Part shown: piece by piece, positions 8,357-17,702 of the stretch
Layout: every line of letters begins with the position of its first letter
Position numbering within the stretch: the stretch's first letter is position 1
Position numbers and translations under genes: made by a program
Assembly (NCBI RefSeq): GCF_002214185.1
Contig: NZ_CP022161.1
Coordinates: forward strand, 10,051,486-10,115,485
DNA from: Streptomyces capitiformicae
GTDB taxonomy: Bacteria; Actinomycetota; Actinomycetes; Streptomycetales; Streptomycetaceae
Direction of reading: 5' to 3'
Length of the DNA: 64,000 bases
The notes under the pieces: model-generated
Databases searched by the model: none
Told to the model about the DNA's origin: nothing
The model's input: the letters and a program-made list of their open reading frames with translations, nothing else

Positions 8357-9452
8357 GAGCCCACTCCAGCCAGCGCTTGGTGACGGCGGCTTCGTTCTTC
8401 AGCCACCAGTCGACGTCCGTGTCGAAACCCTTGTCGTAGTACTGCGGCGCACCGGCGAGTGCGTTGCGCTCGTCCTCGGTGAGCTTGGCGTAGGCCACGG
8501 GGGACGACGGGTTCGAGGGGAAGGCCTTGGCCAGCGCTGCCTGGCTCTCCGCACGCAGAGCGAAGTCCATCAGCTTGTAGGCGTTGTCCACGTGGGCCGC
8601 GCCCTTGGCGATCGCGTAGCCCGAGAACTGGCGGCGCATGCCGCCCAGCTGCCGCTCCACTGGGACGCCCTGCTTCTGCAGATCGGCGATCCGGCCGTCC
8701 CAGACGGTGGACATCGTCACTTCCTGGCGGCTGAGCAGCACGCCGGGGAGCGGGCCGCTGTCCCAGAACTTCTTGATGTCGCCCCGCAGGCGGGTCAGCA
8801 CCTTGAAGGCGCGGTCGATGTCCAGGGGGTACAGCTTGTCCGCGGGGACGCCGTCGGCCAGCAGCGCGAACTCCAGCTCGGGCAGGTCGCCGTCGGGGCT
8901 GCACATCGCACGGCCGCCCTGGAACGCCTTGGTGTCGAAGAAGTCCGCCCACGACTCGGGCTTCTTTCCGCCGAAGGCGTCGGTGCGGTAGGCGATGCAC
9001 TGGCCGTAGAAGCTGTGGCCGATGGCATGGTCGGTGATCTGGTTCTCGGGGATCTTCGCGCTCTTCACGCTTCCCAGCCGGTCGAGGTCCAGCGCCTCCA
9101 GCGCGTCCTGCTTGGCGTACTTGGTGTGCGACACCATCGCGTCGTTGATGAGGTCGCACTGCGGGCGGCCCTGCTTGATCTGGGCCAGCAGCGGGGCGTT
9201 GTCCAGGTTGAGCACCTTGACGCTGATGCCGGTCTCCTGCGTGAACGGCGTGTAGATCGCCTTCTGCAGCGCCGCGCCGTAGGAACCGCCGCTGTCGCGG
9301 ACGACCACCGTCTTGCCGCCCTTGCCGCCGCCCGTGGCGGACCGGCTGGTGCCGGTACCGCAGGCGCTGAGGGCGGTCGCGGCGGCGACGCCCGCCGTGA
9401 CCCCGCCTATTCCTCTCAGGAACAGTCTGCGGTCTATTCGGGTGTCTTTCAT
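8349..9452 (-). CDS. ABC transporter substrate-binding lipoprotein (PotD-like)
   Basis: A 367-residue product from ATG 9452 with a strong ribosome site (AGGAGG, 6-nt spacing). The N-terminus combines a twin-arginine motif (RRLFLRG) and a lipobox (TALSAC), so it is probably exported folded and anchored to the membrane. The mature part begins KTVVVRDSGGSYGAALQKAIYTPF and has the two-lobe layout of family 1 binding proteins of the spermidine/putrescine and iron(III)/thiamine group. The ligand cannot be named. The neighbouring FAD amine oxidase, dehalogenase and dehydrogenase suggest a small amine- or amino-acid-like compound. Confidence 0.88.
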   Translation of the reverse strand: MKDTRIDRRLFLRGIGGVTAGVAAATALSACGTGTSRSATGGGKGGKTVVVRDSGGSYGAALQKAIYTPFTQETGISVKVLNLDNAPLLAQIKQGRPQCDLINDAMVSHTKYAKQDALEALDLDRLGSVKSAKIPENQITDHAIGHSFYGQCIAYRTDAFGGKKPESWADFFDTKAFQGGRAMCSPDGDLPELEFALLADGVPADKLYPLDIDRAFKVLTRLRGDIKKFWDSGPLPGVLLSRQEVTMSTVWDGRIADLQKQGVPVERQLGGMRRQFSGYAIAKGAAHVDNAYKLMDFALRAESQAALAKAFPSNPSSPVAYAKLTEDERNALAGAPQYYDKGFDTDVDWWLKNEAAVTKRWLEWARG

Positions 9453-9832
9453 CGTGTGCCTCCTGGTGGTGCCGGCCGCGAGAAGGGAAGCGGCTGGGGA
9501 CGTGGAAAGCGGCAGCCGGAGCTGGGTCTGGGGGATCCGCCTCGCCGGAATCGACGCCCTGGTCTGTGGGCCGCAGGGTTGGGCGCGTGGCCGTGGCGGG
9601 GTCGCAGGGGAGGGCCAGGGCGGCCAGTCCCGCGTCGGGGGCGGTGAGGCCGTGCATGCCGTGGGGGATCCGCCCCCGGCCAGGGCGGGGACCGTGTGTT
9701 CGCCGCTGCCGGCTGGGGGGATGATGCGGTGCGGGATGTCGCCCTCAACCCGGTGCTTCGGGTTCTACGCGGGCGTCGCCGGCATGGACTGCGGGTCCTT
9801 CGAGGTATCGGTGCGGGACGGTGTGTCGCAGG
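9453..9832. other. Intergenic region upstream of the binding protein
   Basis: About 380 bp without a supported gene; the frames crossing it are GC-skew shadows. It separates the dehalogenase stop from the ABC importer start and so probably holds the importer's own promoter. No clear promoter or operator could be picked out by eye. Confidence 0.5.
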
Positions 9833-10513
9833 TCAGATGCCGAGCATGGTGTTGAGCTCGTCCAGGGACTTCACCGTCACGTAGTCGTATCCGTGGGTGA
9901 CCGGGTCGCAGCCGCGGTCCAGGAGGACGAGGTTGCGGAAGCCCATGTCGTGCATCGGCATCAGGTCGTAGCGGGTGTGTGAGGAGACGTGCACGAAGTC
10001 CTCGGGGGACGCGTCGAGCTGGTCGAGCATGTACTCGAACGCGGCGTAGCGGGGCTTGTAGTAGCCGGCCTGCTCCGCGGTGAAGACGGCGTGGAAGTCC
10101 GCCCCGAGCCGGGGCACGCTCTCTGCGAGGAAGGCGTCACCGGCGTTGGAGAGGATCACCAGCTTGTAGTTCTCGCCCATCTTCTTGAGCGGTTCCGGCA
10201 CATCCGCGTGCGGGCCCCAGCTGCGCACGCCGTCGGCGAACCGCTTGCCCGCGTCCGGGGCCGCCTTGATGCCCCACTTGCGGCAGACCCGCTCGAAGGA
10301 GTCCTGCAGCACCTGCTCGTAGGGGTAGTACTCGCCGCGGACCTGGTCGTAGCGGTAGCCGCGGAACTCCTTGACGAACTGCTGCCAGTGCTCGGCCGGG
10401 ATCTGGTCGCCGACGAGTTCACGTGTGATGGGGGTCATCGGCCACTCGATCAACGTGCCGTAGCAGTCGAACGAGACGTACTTCGGGCGGAACTGGAACG
10501 AGGGAATGGGCAT
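9833..10513 (-). CDS. Haloacid dehalogenase type II, HAD superfamily hydrolase
   Basis: A 226-residue product from ATG 10513 (GTGGAG seven bases upstream). HAD motifs are all present: nucleophile Asp in VSFDCYGTLIEW (motif I), LVILSNAGD (motif II), Lys in YYKPRYAAFEYML (motif III) and the HVSSHTRYDLMPMHDMGF region (motif IV). The FDCYGTL form and length fit the type II haloacid dehalogenase group, which hydrolyse 2-haloacids or, in many members, other small phosphorylated or halogenated acids; the real substrate is unknown. It lies between the amine-oxidase and transporter genes, all on the same strand. Confidence 0.85.
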   Translation of the reverse strand: MPIPSFQFRPKYVSFDCYGTLIEWPMTPITRELVGDQIPAEHWQQFVKEFRGYRYDQVRGEYYPYEQVLQDSFERVCRKWGIKAAPDAGKRFADGVRSWGPHADVPEPLKKMGENYKLVILSNAGDAFLAESVPRLGADFHAVFTAEQAGYYKPRYAAFEYMLDQLDASPEDFVHVSSHTRYDLMPMHDMGFRNLVLLDRGCDPVTHGYDYVTVKSLDELNTMLGI

Positions 10514-10625
10514 GGAAGTGCTCCACTTTCTTGGTTGGGGGAACTGATGACGGGCGACAACTGCTTTCGGGCATGCTCATGACGAGGTAGCAGGGTGGGG
10601 TGATGCCGTCGACGTTCGCCGGGGG

Positions 10626-11762
10626 TCAGACGGCGCCGACTCCTGCCGGAGCGAGGAAGTCGACGGGGTGCTCCGTGACGCCGTCGAGCGCCAGGTCGGC
10701 GGCGATCTCGCCCATCGCGGGCGAGAACTTGAAGCCGCTGCCGGAGAAGCCGGCCATGACGATGATGTCGTCCTCGCCGGGGAGATGGCCGACGAGCGGG
10801 TTCCCGGACGTGGTGTAGCCCTCCATGTAGGCCGACATCCTGATGGGGTCGGGGTTCAGGTCGGGCATGAGTTCACCGATGAGGTCGCGGAAGATGCCGA
10901 GTTCCTCGGGGTGGACCGTGCGGTCGAGCCGTTCGGGCTCGGGCACGGGTGCATGGTATTTGAAGGAGAGACCGAGCTTGACGGAGATGCCGTCGGGCGA
11001 CGGGATCCCGAAGCAGTCGTGGGGTGCGGCACGCACGAAGGAAGGGGCGCCGCCCGCGAACCAGTCGTGCCGGGTGGGCAGGTGCCAGGAGCAGATCACC
11101 CGGCGGATGTCGATGGCCTGGGGAAGGTCCGGGAGCAGGGTGTTGATCCACGGGCCCACGGTCACCACGGCGGCGTCCACGTGGTCCGTGCCCTGGTCGG
11201 TGACGACCCGCACCCCGCCGCCCGCCGCGGGGACGACCTCGCGCACCGTGGTGTAGCGGTGCAGCCGGGCTCCCAGCTGTTCGGCGCGGGCGGCGGCGGC
11301 CTGGATGGACGCCTCGGGTCTGATGACGGCGCCCAATCGGTCGAGGACGGCAGTGTGTCCGTCCGGGAGCCGGTGCTGGGGGTAGCGGCGGGCGAGTTCC
11401 TCCCGGTCCAGCACCTCGTGATCCAGCCCCTGGGCGGCGCTGGTGGACAGCAGAAGGCGCATGGACGGTGAGGCGGTCTCCCCCATCACGAGGCTGCCGC
11501 TGCGGCGCAGCAGCGACCGGCCCGTCTCCGCCTGGAGCTGCTCCCACATCCGGTCCGCGAGCCGCAGCAGCGGAACGTACCCGGGCTCGCCGAGGTGGGC
11601 GGCACGGTAGATGCGGCTCTCGCCCCCGGCCGCGCCGCGGTCGTGACCCGGTGCGTACCGGTCGTAGCCGATGACCTCGGCTCCGCGGGCGGCCAGTCGC
11701 CACATGGCCTGGCTGCCCATGCTGCCGGCGCCGATCACGGCGACGCGCTTGGGGATGCTCAT
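10626..11762 (-). CDS. FAD-dependent amine oxidase (sarcosine oxidase / N-methyl-amino-acid oxidase type)
   Basis: A 378-residue product starting at ATG 11762 with a good site (GAAAGGAG). The N-terminal Rossmann fold reads VAVIGAGSMGSQAMWRLAARG, followed by YDRYAPGHDRGAAGGESRIYR, typical of monomeric sarcosine oxidase and N-methyltryptophan oxidase, where FAD is held covalently by a C-terminal Cys. The C-terminal FAD segment is visible (VMAGFSGSGFKFSPAMGEIAADL), but the usual Cys is not in the expected place, so covalent attachment is uncertain. It would oxidise a secondary or N-methyl amine. A clear paralogue lies at 47639-48778. Confidence 0.85.
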   Translation of the reverse strand: MSIPKRVAVIGAGSMGSQAMWRLAARGAEVIGYDRYAPGHDRGAAGGESRIYRAAHLGEPGYVPLLRLADRMWEQLQAETGRSLLRRSGSLVMGETASPSMRLLLSTSAAQGLDHEVLDREELARRYPQHRLPDGHTAVLDRLGAVIRPEASIQAAAARAEQLGARLHRYTTVREVVPAAGGGVRVVTDQGTDHVDAAVVTVGPWINTLLPDLPQAIDIRRVICSWHLPTRHDWFAGGAPSFVRAAPHDCFGIPSPDGISVKLGLSFKYHAPVPEPERLDRTVHPEELGIFRDLIGELMPDLNPDPIRMSAYMEGYTTSGNPLVGHLPGEDDIIVMAGFSGSGFKFSPAMGEIAADLALDGVTEHPVDFLAPAGVGAV

Positions 11763-11807
11763 GAGGTCGCTCCTTTCTTCCCATTTCGTCCCGTGAGAGT
11801 GGCGTTC

Positions 11808-11836
11808 ACTATCAGCCCGGGAAACCTACAGGTCAA
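11808..11836 (-). promoter_or_regulatory. Probable promoter of the FAD oxidase gene
   Basis: On the reverse strand TTGACC (11836-11831), a 17-bp spacer and GATAGT (11813-11808) form a good vegetative sigma-factor promoter about 45 bp before the ATG at 11762. It suggests the oxidase can be transcribed separately from the dehydrogenase upstream. Confidence 0.55.
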
Positions 11837-11871
11837 CGCTGTTGTGCCACCTTGAGGAAGGGGGCGATGGC

Positions 11872-12930
11872 TCAGAGGAGCTCGATCAGCTTGTCGGTGA
11901 ACTCGGCGGTGGTCGCGCATCCGCCCAGGTCACGGGTGCGGACATCGGTCTTGGCCAAGACCGCGGCGATCGCGTCCGTAATGTCCCTGGCCGCAGCTCG
12001 ATGGCCGAGGTGGTCGAGCATCATGGCCGCGGACCAGATCGCACCCAGCGGGTTGGCGATGCCCTTCCCCGCGATGTCGGGCGCGGAGCCGTGCACCGGC
12101 TCGAACATCGAGGGGAAGTCCCGCTCGGGGTTGAGGTTGGCCGCCGGGGCGATACCGATGGATCCGGCGACGGCGGCCGCGAGGTCGCTGAGGATGTCGC
12201 CGAAGAGGTTGGAGGCGACGACGACGTCGAAGCGGGCCGGCTCGAGGACGAACTTGGCCGCGAGCGCGTCGATGTGCTCCTGGTCCCAGGCGACCTGCGG
12301 GAACGAGGCGGCCCGCTCGGTGACGAGCTGGTCCCAGAACGGCATGGTGTGGATGATGCCGTTCGACTTGGTCGCGGAGGTCAGGCGGCCGCCGCGCCGG
12401 GAGGCGAGCGTGAAGGCGTAGTCCAGCAGGCGGGTGACGCCGGCCCGGGTGAACACGGCCTCCTGCACGGCGATCTCGTCCGGGAAGCCGCTGTTGAGCC
12501 GGCCGCCGACCTCGCTGTACTCGCCTTCCATGTTCTCGCGCACGACGACGACATCGACCTCGCCCGGCCGTGCGCCGCGCACCGGACTGTCGATGCCTTC
12601 GAAGACACGGATGGGCCGGAGGTTGACGTACTGGCGGAAGCTGCGCCGGATCGGGATCAGCAGCCCCCACAGCGAGACATGATCGGGCACCCCCGGGTAT
12701 CCCACCGCGCCCAGCAGGATCGCGTCCGCCTCGCGCAGCCGGTCGATCCCGTCGGCGGGCATCATGGCGCCCTGGCGCAGATACCGCTCGCAACCCCAGT
12801 CGTACGACGTGTAGGACAGGCTGAAGCCGTGGCGGCAGCCGAGCACATCGAGCACCTGCTGTGCCGGGGGCAGTACCTCGGCGCCGATGCCGTCGCCCGG
12901 GATCAGGGCGATCCGGTGGTTCGTCGTCAT
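11872..12930 (-). CDS. Isopropylmalate/tartrate-type (decarboxylating) dehydrogenase
   Basis: A 352-residue product; ATG 12930 is chosen because translation from it gives the family opening TTNHRIALIPGDGIGAEVLPPA. The longer frame adds a meaningless leader. This is the isocitrate/isopropylmalate dehydrogenase fold, oxidising and decarboxylating a 2-hydroxyacid with NAD and Mg2+/Mn2+. Visible are the substrate loop RPIRVFEG, VVVRENMEGEYSEVGG, TKSNGIIHTMPFW, the metal-binding NLFGDILSDLAAAVAGSIGIAPAANL and the nucleotide-binding FEPVHGSAPDIAGKGIANP. Sequences reading ENxEGEY...GG with this C-terminus are usually annotated tartrate or D-malate dehydrogenase, in line with a catabolic locus rather than leucine synthesis. 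Confidence 0.85.
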   Translation of the reverse strand: MTTNHRIALIPGDGIGAEVLPPAQQVLDVLGCRHGFSLSYTSYDWGCERYLRQGAMMPADGIDRLREADAILLGAVGYPGVPDHVSLWGLLIPIRRSFRQYVNLRPIRVFEGIDSPVRGARPGEVDVVVVRENMEGEYSEVGGRLNSGFPDEIAVQEAVFTRAGVTRLLDYAFTLASRRGGRLTSATKSNGIIHTMPFWDQLVTERAASFPQVAWDQEHIDALAAKFVLEPARFDVVVASNLFGDILSDLAAAVAGSIGIAPAANLNPERDFPSMFEPVHGSAPDIAGKGIANPLGAIWSAAMMLDHLGHRAAARDITDAIAAVLAKTDVRTRDLGGCATTAEFTDKLIELL

Positions 12931-13003
12931 GGCGTCGATTGCAGCAGGGCGGTCGGTGGGGCGTCCAAGACGCAAAGCGGATCTGCCTTATAAGCGGGGC
13001 CTA

Positions 13004-13888
13004 TCACCGGTCGGTGGCCGAGGTCGCGGCCGTGACGAACGCGGCGGCCGCCGGGGACAGGATGCCGCGGCGGGCGACGAGGGCGATGTCCAAGGTGTTC
13101 TCCGGCTCGATGTCCAGGACACGGGCGCCCAGCCGGCCGGCGAGGCCCCGCCAGGAATCCGTGACCACCGCCAGCCCCACCCCGGCCAGCACCAGGGGCA
13201 TGAGCGAGACCCGGTGCTCGGTCTCGACGGCGACGGCGAAGTCGATGCCCTGCTCCCGCAGCGCGTCGACGTAGGCGCGCATCCCGGTACCCGACTGCCC
13301 GACGATCAGCCGCTGTCCCGCAAGCTCCCGGGCCTGCACCGCCCTCCGGCCGGCGAACGGGCCGTCGGCCGGCACCACCAGCACAAAACGCTGCCGCCCC
13401 AGCGCATGGGAGACGACCTCCTTGTCAGAAACAGGACCGGCGGACGCCAGGAGCCCCAGCTCCACCGCACCCGTGCGCACCATGTCGATCACATCACGCG
13501 ACGTGAACGCGGCATTGATCGCCACCGAAACGCCGGGATAACGGCGGCTGAAGGCACTGACCATGCTCGTCAGCGGCTCCACCGCCTGCGACGGCATCGC
13601 CGCCACATCCAGGCGCCCCTCACGCAGCTCATGCACCGCCGCCACACTCGCCCGCGCCGTCTCCAGACTCCGCACGGCCTCCCGGGCGGGCTCGATCAGG
13701 GCCCTTCCCGCCTCCGTCAGCACGGCCCTGCGCCCGATGCGATGGAACAGCTCCGAGCCCAGATCACGCTCCAGCGCCCGCACGGCCTGCGACAGCGACG
13801 GCTGCGACACGTACAGAGCCGACGCCGCACGGTTGAACCCCCCACGATCAACAATCGCAAGGAAGTACTCCAACTGCCGAATGTCCAT
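13004..13888 (-). CDS. LysR-family transcriptional regulator
   Basis: A 294-residue product from ATG 13888. The N-terminal winged helix-turn-helix reads MDIRQLEYFLAIVDRGGFNRAASALYVSQPSLSQAVRALE, and residues from about 90 form the periplasmic-binding-like effector domain (GRLDVAAMPSQAVEPLTSMVSAFSRRYPGV). Length and layout are standard. It lies 73 bp before the dehydrogenase on the same strand, so it probably controls the leftward dehydrogenase-oxidase-dehalogenase-transporter block. The inducer is unknown. Confidence 0.9.
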   Translation of the reverse strand: MDIRQLEYFLAIVDRGGFNRAASALYVSQPSLSQAVRALERDLGSELFHRIGRRAVLTEAGRALIEPAREAVRSLETARASVAAVHELREGRLDVAAMPSQAVEPLTSMVSAFSRRYPGVSVAINAAFTSRDVIDMVRTGAVELGLLASAGPVSDKEVVSHALGRQRFVLVVPADGPFAGRRAVQARELAGQRLIVGQSGTGMRAYVDALREQGIDFAVAVETEHRVSLMPLVLAGVGLAVVTDSWRGLAGRLGARVLDIEPENTLDIALVARRGILSPAAAAFVTAATSATDR

Positions 13889-14045
13889 ACGCGCCCTCTG
13901 CCCCGGTAGGAAATCAACCGACGACTCGATCGATCCCGACCATGGTGACGTGAAGGACCGCCTCGACGAAGTATGGGCGACCTCCTGCCCGCCTCAGGCG
14001 ACGCGCGGCATCGGGCCCGCTGGAAGGTGGTCTACGGGCGGCGTG

Positions 14046-14680
14046 TCAGACCAGCCCGATCAGCCCGAGCCGGACGGCCTCCTTGACTGCGGCCGCGCGG
14101 TTCTCGGCGCCGAGCTTGCGGTAGATGCGGACGAGGTGGGTCTTTACCGTCGCCTCGGCCAGGAAGAGCGCAGCGGCTATCGCCCGGTTGCTGTGCCCCT
14201 GCGCGAGGAGCCGGACGACGTCGACCTCCCGCTCGCTGAGCGGCGGCTCGGCCGCGCGCCCCAGGACACTGGCGGCGGCCTCCGGGGCCAGCGCCAGACC
14301 CCCGGCCGCCGCGGCACCGCACCGCGCGGAACAGTTCCTCGGGCAGGTCCGCCTTGAGGACGTACCCCCACGCCCCCGCCTCCACGGCCCGCAGTACGTC
14401 GGCCTGGCTGCCGTAGCTGGTGAGCACGACGACCCGTACGCGCGCGTCGACATCGAGGATCCGGCGGGTCGCCTCGATGCCGTCACCCGCCGCGCCCGGC
14501 TCCCTCAAGCGCAGGTCCATGAGCACGACGTCGGGACCGAGCCGCTGGACCAGCCGCACTGCTTCGAGCCCGTCCCCGCTCTCGCCCACCACGTCGAAGC
14601 CGGGCTCGCCCTCCACCAGGGCGCGCAGACCGGCTCGTACGACGTTGTGGTCGTCGACGATCAGGATCCGCAGCGTTCAA
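14046..14680 (-). pseudogene. NarL/LuxR-type response regulator, frameshifted
   Basis: Reading leftward from about 14680, LRILIVDDHNVVRAGLRALV and DVVLMDLRLREPG give a receiver domain. At about 14310-14330 the frame breaks. One frame over, PLSEREVDVVRLLAQGHSNRAIAAAL followed by VKTHLVRIYRKLGAENRAAAV is a complete LuxR helix-turn-helix. The start is also damaged: the codon before TLRIL is TGA rather than GTG or ATG. No histidine kinase is adjacent; upstream is a transposase tail. A single-base sequencing error could explain the internal shift but not the lost start and partner. Confidence 0.75.
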
Positions 14681-14763
14681 CGACGGGGTTGGTGTCCTGG
14701 GCCTCGTCCATGCCGTGCCTCGTCCGGTGCTGGCTCCTGCTCCTCCTGCGCGTCCTGAACCTC

Positions 14764-15000
14764 GCGTCGGGTCTTGCTGCCCTCCTTGTGGTGGGCTGGC
14801 CGAGCGTATGCCTCGCCGGTGGCGAGGACTCGCCCGACCTCGTGGCGGGGGGCTGGTCGCTGGTTCTTCGAACCGGGCGGCCGGCCGGGACCTGGGCGGG
14901 AAGGTTTCGGCGCACCGGCCGGGGAGCCGGCCTTCGCACACAGGTTTCTGAACCCCTGCGGACCCGGGCGGGCGTGAGCCTGCGGGGCCAGCCGCCAGAA
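14764..15000 (-). pseudogene. C-terminal remnant of a transposase
   Basis: The reverse strand encodes FWRLAPQAHARPGPQGFRNL, then KPSRPGPGRPPGSKNQRPAP and RHEVGRVLATGEAYARPAHH. This is the Arg/Pro-rich tail found at the end of a common actinobacterial transposase family (tail consensus GPGRPxGSKNRRPAPRxDVG). Nothing upstream supplies a catalytic domain, since the helicase gene ends at 15087. It is therefore a 3' scar, probably from the event that damaged the neighbouring response regulator. Confidence 0.55.
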
Positions 15001-15086
15001 TGTGGCCGCGGTCCCGGCAGACGTGAGGATGCGGGCAGGCAGCCAGCGGTGCTCATTCCAGCAGCACAAATTCGTTCGGCGGGACC

Positions 15087-17552
15087 TCAGCCGTCCTCGG
15101 CCCAAGCCACGGGCGCAGACGCGGGGGCGGCATCGAGGCCGTGTCCGGCGAGCGCCTGGGCCAGCATCTGCTCCTGGCCGGGCGCCAGTTGCCCGTTGTT
15201 CAGCTTGGTGCGGGTCTTGGCGAGCCAAGGGCCGATCATGACGCGTTCGCCGTCGACCTCGATCCACTCGCGGGCGCCGGGCGTGCGCTGCCACCGCTCA
15301 AGGAAGAGGGAGAGGATCTGTACGGTCCGGGCGAAGGAACGCCGCCGCGCAGCGGGCGTCGCCGAGGGAGTCTGCGGACCGTCGAGTGTGACGTGGCCGG
15401 GGGTGAGACCGATCCGGGTGAGCAGGTCGCGCTGGGCGGGCTCGAGCCGGTTCCATGTGGCGAGCTGGCGGTGCAGCCAGCTGCCCGCTTTCACCTCGCC
15501 GATCACAGTGTCGCGGGTGAGGGCAGCGGGGTTGTGTCCGGCTTCGATGTGGCGGCGCAGGGCGTGGTACTTGCGGTGCCAGTCGGCGCCGTGCGGCAGG
15601 CGCCAGTGGGCGTCGAGGGCGGCCAGCTGGGCTGCGCGGCCGGGGGTGAGGCGGCCCTTGCGGGCCCGGGAGCGTTGGTCGGCGAGGAACTGGCCGCCGG
15701 GGGCCTGGGCGGGGATGGCGAGGTGGCCGTGTTCGGCCTGGTAGGCCTCGACGGTGGCGAGGTGGCCCTGCCAGGCGGCTTCGTGGTCGTCCCAGATCAT
15801 GCCGAGTGCCTCGAGTTCGGCGGTCCATGCTGTGTCCAGGGCGCCGGCGCGGTGGGCGGTGCGCTGGCCGGTGATGAAGGCACCCAGCCGGTAGCCGTAG
15901 GCGTCCTCGTAGTCGGCCGGCACCCGCAGGTGGCCGTGTTCGGCCCGGTAGCGCACGGCGGCCGCCAGACCGGCACGACGGGGGGCGGAGAGGATGGCGT
16001 TGTCGGCGGGCCAGGCGATCAGGTCCATCGCCTGGGCGATGGTGTCGGGGTCGAGGGTGAAGTCGAAGCGGAAGCGGCGGGCGAGGAGCGTACGGGTGCC
16101 CTGCTCGAGGCGGTGCTTGGCGGTGGTGCGAGGGGCGCGGGCGGCGATGGTCTGGTCGTGGTGGCGCAGGGCTGCTGTGACGAGCCAGAGGGCTTCGTAG
16201 GGGGTGCCGAGGAGGTCGGTGGGGTCGGCGCCGTGGGGCACGTAGGCGGGGATGACGAGGCTGGCGGTCTTCGTGTCCTGGGTGGGGGGTTTGCGTAGCG
16301 CGCGGCCCAGGGCTTGGACGATGCGGCGGACGCTGGCGGTGCGGTCGGCGAAGACGACTGCGTCGACGGCCGGCAGGTCGATGCCCTCCCCCAGCACTTG
16401 GGCGTTGGTCAGTACGGCGCGGTCGGCGGTGGCGAAGTCCGTGAGGATGTCGTGGCGCTGGCCGGGGTTGTGGGCGCCGTTGATCGACTGGACGATCAGG
16501 TCGCTTGCCCAGGCGGGACGTCGGTCTTCGGCGAGGGTGCGCAGGGTGTGGGGGAACTGGCGGGCGAAGTCGGTGGCGTCGGCAACCTGCTGGAAGTACA
16601 CGATCACGTGGTGAAGGTCGTGTTCGCCCATCGCCTTGAGGACCGCCAGGTGCAGTGCGGTGGTGCGGCGTGCGGTCGGGCCGAAGCCGGAGTGCGTGTC
16701 GGGGGCGGTCAGTTCGGTGCGCAGGTGGGTGTCGGTGATCGTGGGGACGACCAGCTGGTAGTCGGCGAGAACTCCGTCTTCGATGGCGTCCGCGTGGGTG
16801 TAGGTGTGCAGGCGGGGCCCGAAGGTTTTGGTGTCTGCCATGGAGGCGACGAGGGCGGGAGCGTCCCATGCGGGGGCGGTGGCGGCGGTGCGCTTGGGCT
16901 GAGGGCGGGTGGTGGGTGCTTCTGTCAGGCGTGGCGGGTCCCATTCGTAGGGGGTGGCGGTCAGGTAGAGCCGGCGGTCGGCGCGGATGCGGGTGTGGTC
17001 GTGCAGGACGGTCCAGTTCTTGTCCCAGCTGCCTGCTGTGCGGTGTGCCTCGTCCACGATCATGAGGTCGAAGGTCGGGGCGGGGGCGCGGGTGTGCTGG
17101 GTCTGTTCGATCTTCGCAAGGGAGTCGAGCGTCACGAAGACGGTGGCCTGTTCGTGCCGGGCCAGCCAGGTGGCCAGGAACTCCGGGTTGTTGGTGCTGT
17201 GGACCGCTGCTCCGGCCAGGACGGGGTGCTTGGCGGCGGCCAGGGAGGACACCGCCATCATCGGTTCCGGGCGTCCGTCGTTGCGGGCTGCCCGGGCCCA
17301 CTGCGAGATGAGGTCCAGGCTCGGCACGGCGATCAGCAGGTGCTGGGCGTGAAGGGCTTCGGCGGTCCGCAGCGCGGTGAGTGTTTTGCCGGTGCCGCAG
17401 GCCGACACCATGTGTCCGCGGGTGTGTGCGCGTGCGAGGTGACGTGCCGCGCTGTCGACCGCCCGCTGCTGGTCGGGGCGCAGTGAGAGCCGGACGGGGC
17501 GCGTGCGGGAGATGGCGGAGATCTCAGCGATGGGCTCATCAGGGGAAGACAT
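15087..17552 (-). CDS. DEAD/DEAH helicase with C-terminal helicase-associated (HA) repeats
   Basis: An 821-residue protein from ATG 17552. The N-terminal half is a superfamily 2 helicase: Q-like region RPDQQRAVDSA, Walker A SACGTGKTLT (about residues 50-59), DEAH in LMIVDEAHRTAG, TATPYEW (motif III), and QALGRALRKP (motif VI with arginine finger). The C-terminal half carries several HA repeats of the form YRAEHGHLRVP...GYRLGAFI...LEALGMIWDD. HA-bearing helicases are frequent in the arms and linear plasmids of Streptomyces, and the telomere-linked TtrA proteins are helicase-like; whether this is one is unproven. It is the last gene of a leftward set with a 166-aa unknown and a second HA helicase. 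Confidence 0.85.
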   Translation of the reverse strand: MSSPDEPIAEISAISRTRPVRLSLRPDQQRAVDSAARHLARAHTRGHMVSACGTGKTLTALRTAEALHAQHLLIAVPSLDLISQWARAARNDGRPEPMMAVSSLAAAKHPVLAGAAVHSTNNPEFLATWLARHEQATVFVTLDSLAKIEQTQHTRAPAPTFDLMIVDEAHRTAGSWDKNWTVLHDHTRIRADRRLYLTATPYEWDPPRLTEAPTTRPQPKRTAATAPAWDAPALVASMADTKTFGPRLHTYTHADAIEDGVLADYQLVVPTITDTHLRTELTAPDTHSGFGPTARRTTALHLAVLKAMGEHDLHHVIVYFQQVADATDFARQFPHTLRTLAEDRRPAWASDLIVQSINGAHNPGQRHDILTDFATADRAVLTNAQVLGEGIDLPAVDAVVFADRTASVRRIVQALGRALRKPPTQDTKTASLVIPAYVPHGADPTDLLGTPYEALWLVTAALRHHDQTIAARAPRTTAKHRLEQGTRTLLARRFRFDFTLDPDTIAQAMDLIAWPADNAILSAPRRAGLAAAVRYRAEHGHLRVPADYEDAYGYRLGAFITGQRTAHRAGALDTAWTAELEALGMIWDDHEAAWQGHLATVEAYQAEHGHLAIPAQAPGGQFLADQRSRARKGRLTPGRAAQLAALDAHWRLPHGADWHRKYHALRRHIEAGHNPAALTRDTVIGEVKAGSWLHRQLATWNRLEPAQRDLLTRIGLTPGHVTLDGPQTPSATPAARRRSFARTVQILSLFLERWQRTPGAREWIEVDGERVMIGPWLAKTRTKLNNGQLAPGQEQMLAQALAGHGLDAAPASAPVAWAEDG

Positions 17553-17702
17553 GGGGCAGGGTCCTCAGTGCGCGATGGAGCGTGGCCGGCGAGATTTTCG
17601 TGGGGGTGTGCCCTTCGCTGAGCAGTATTGCGGAGGCGGCGGCTCGATGGGCGTGGGTCGCGGCCGTGCGACATCAGGGGATGCTTCGGAGCCGGTCTTG
17701 GG

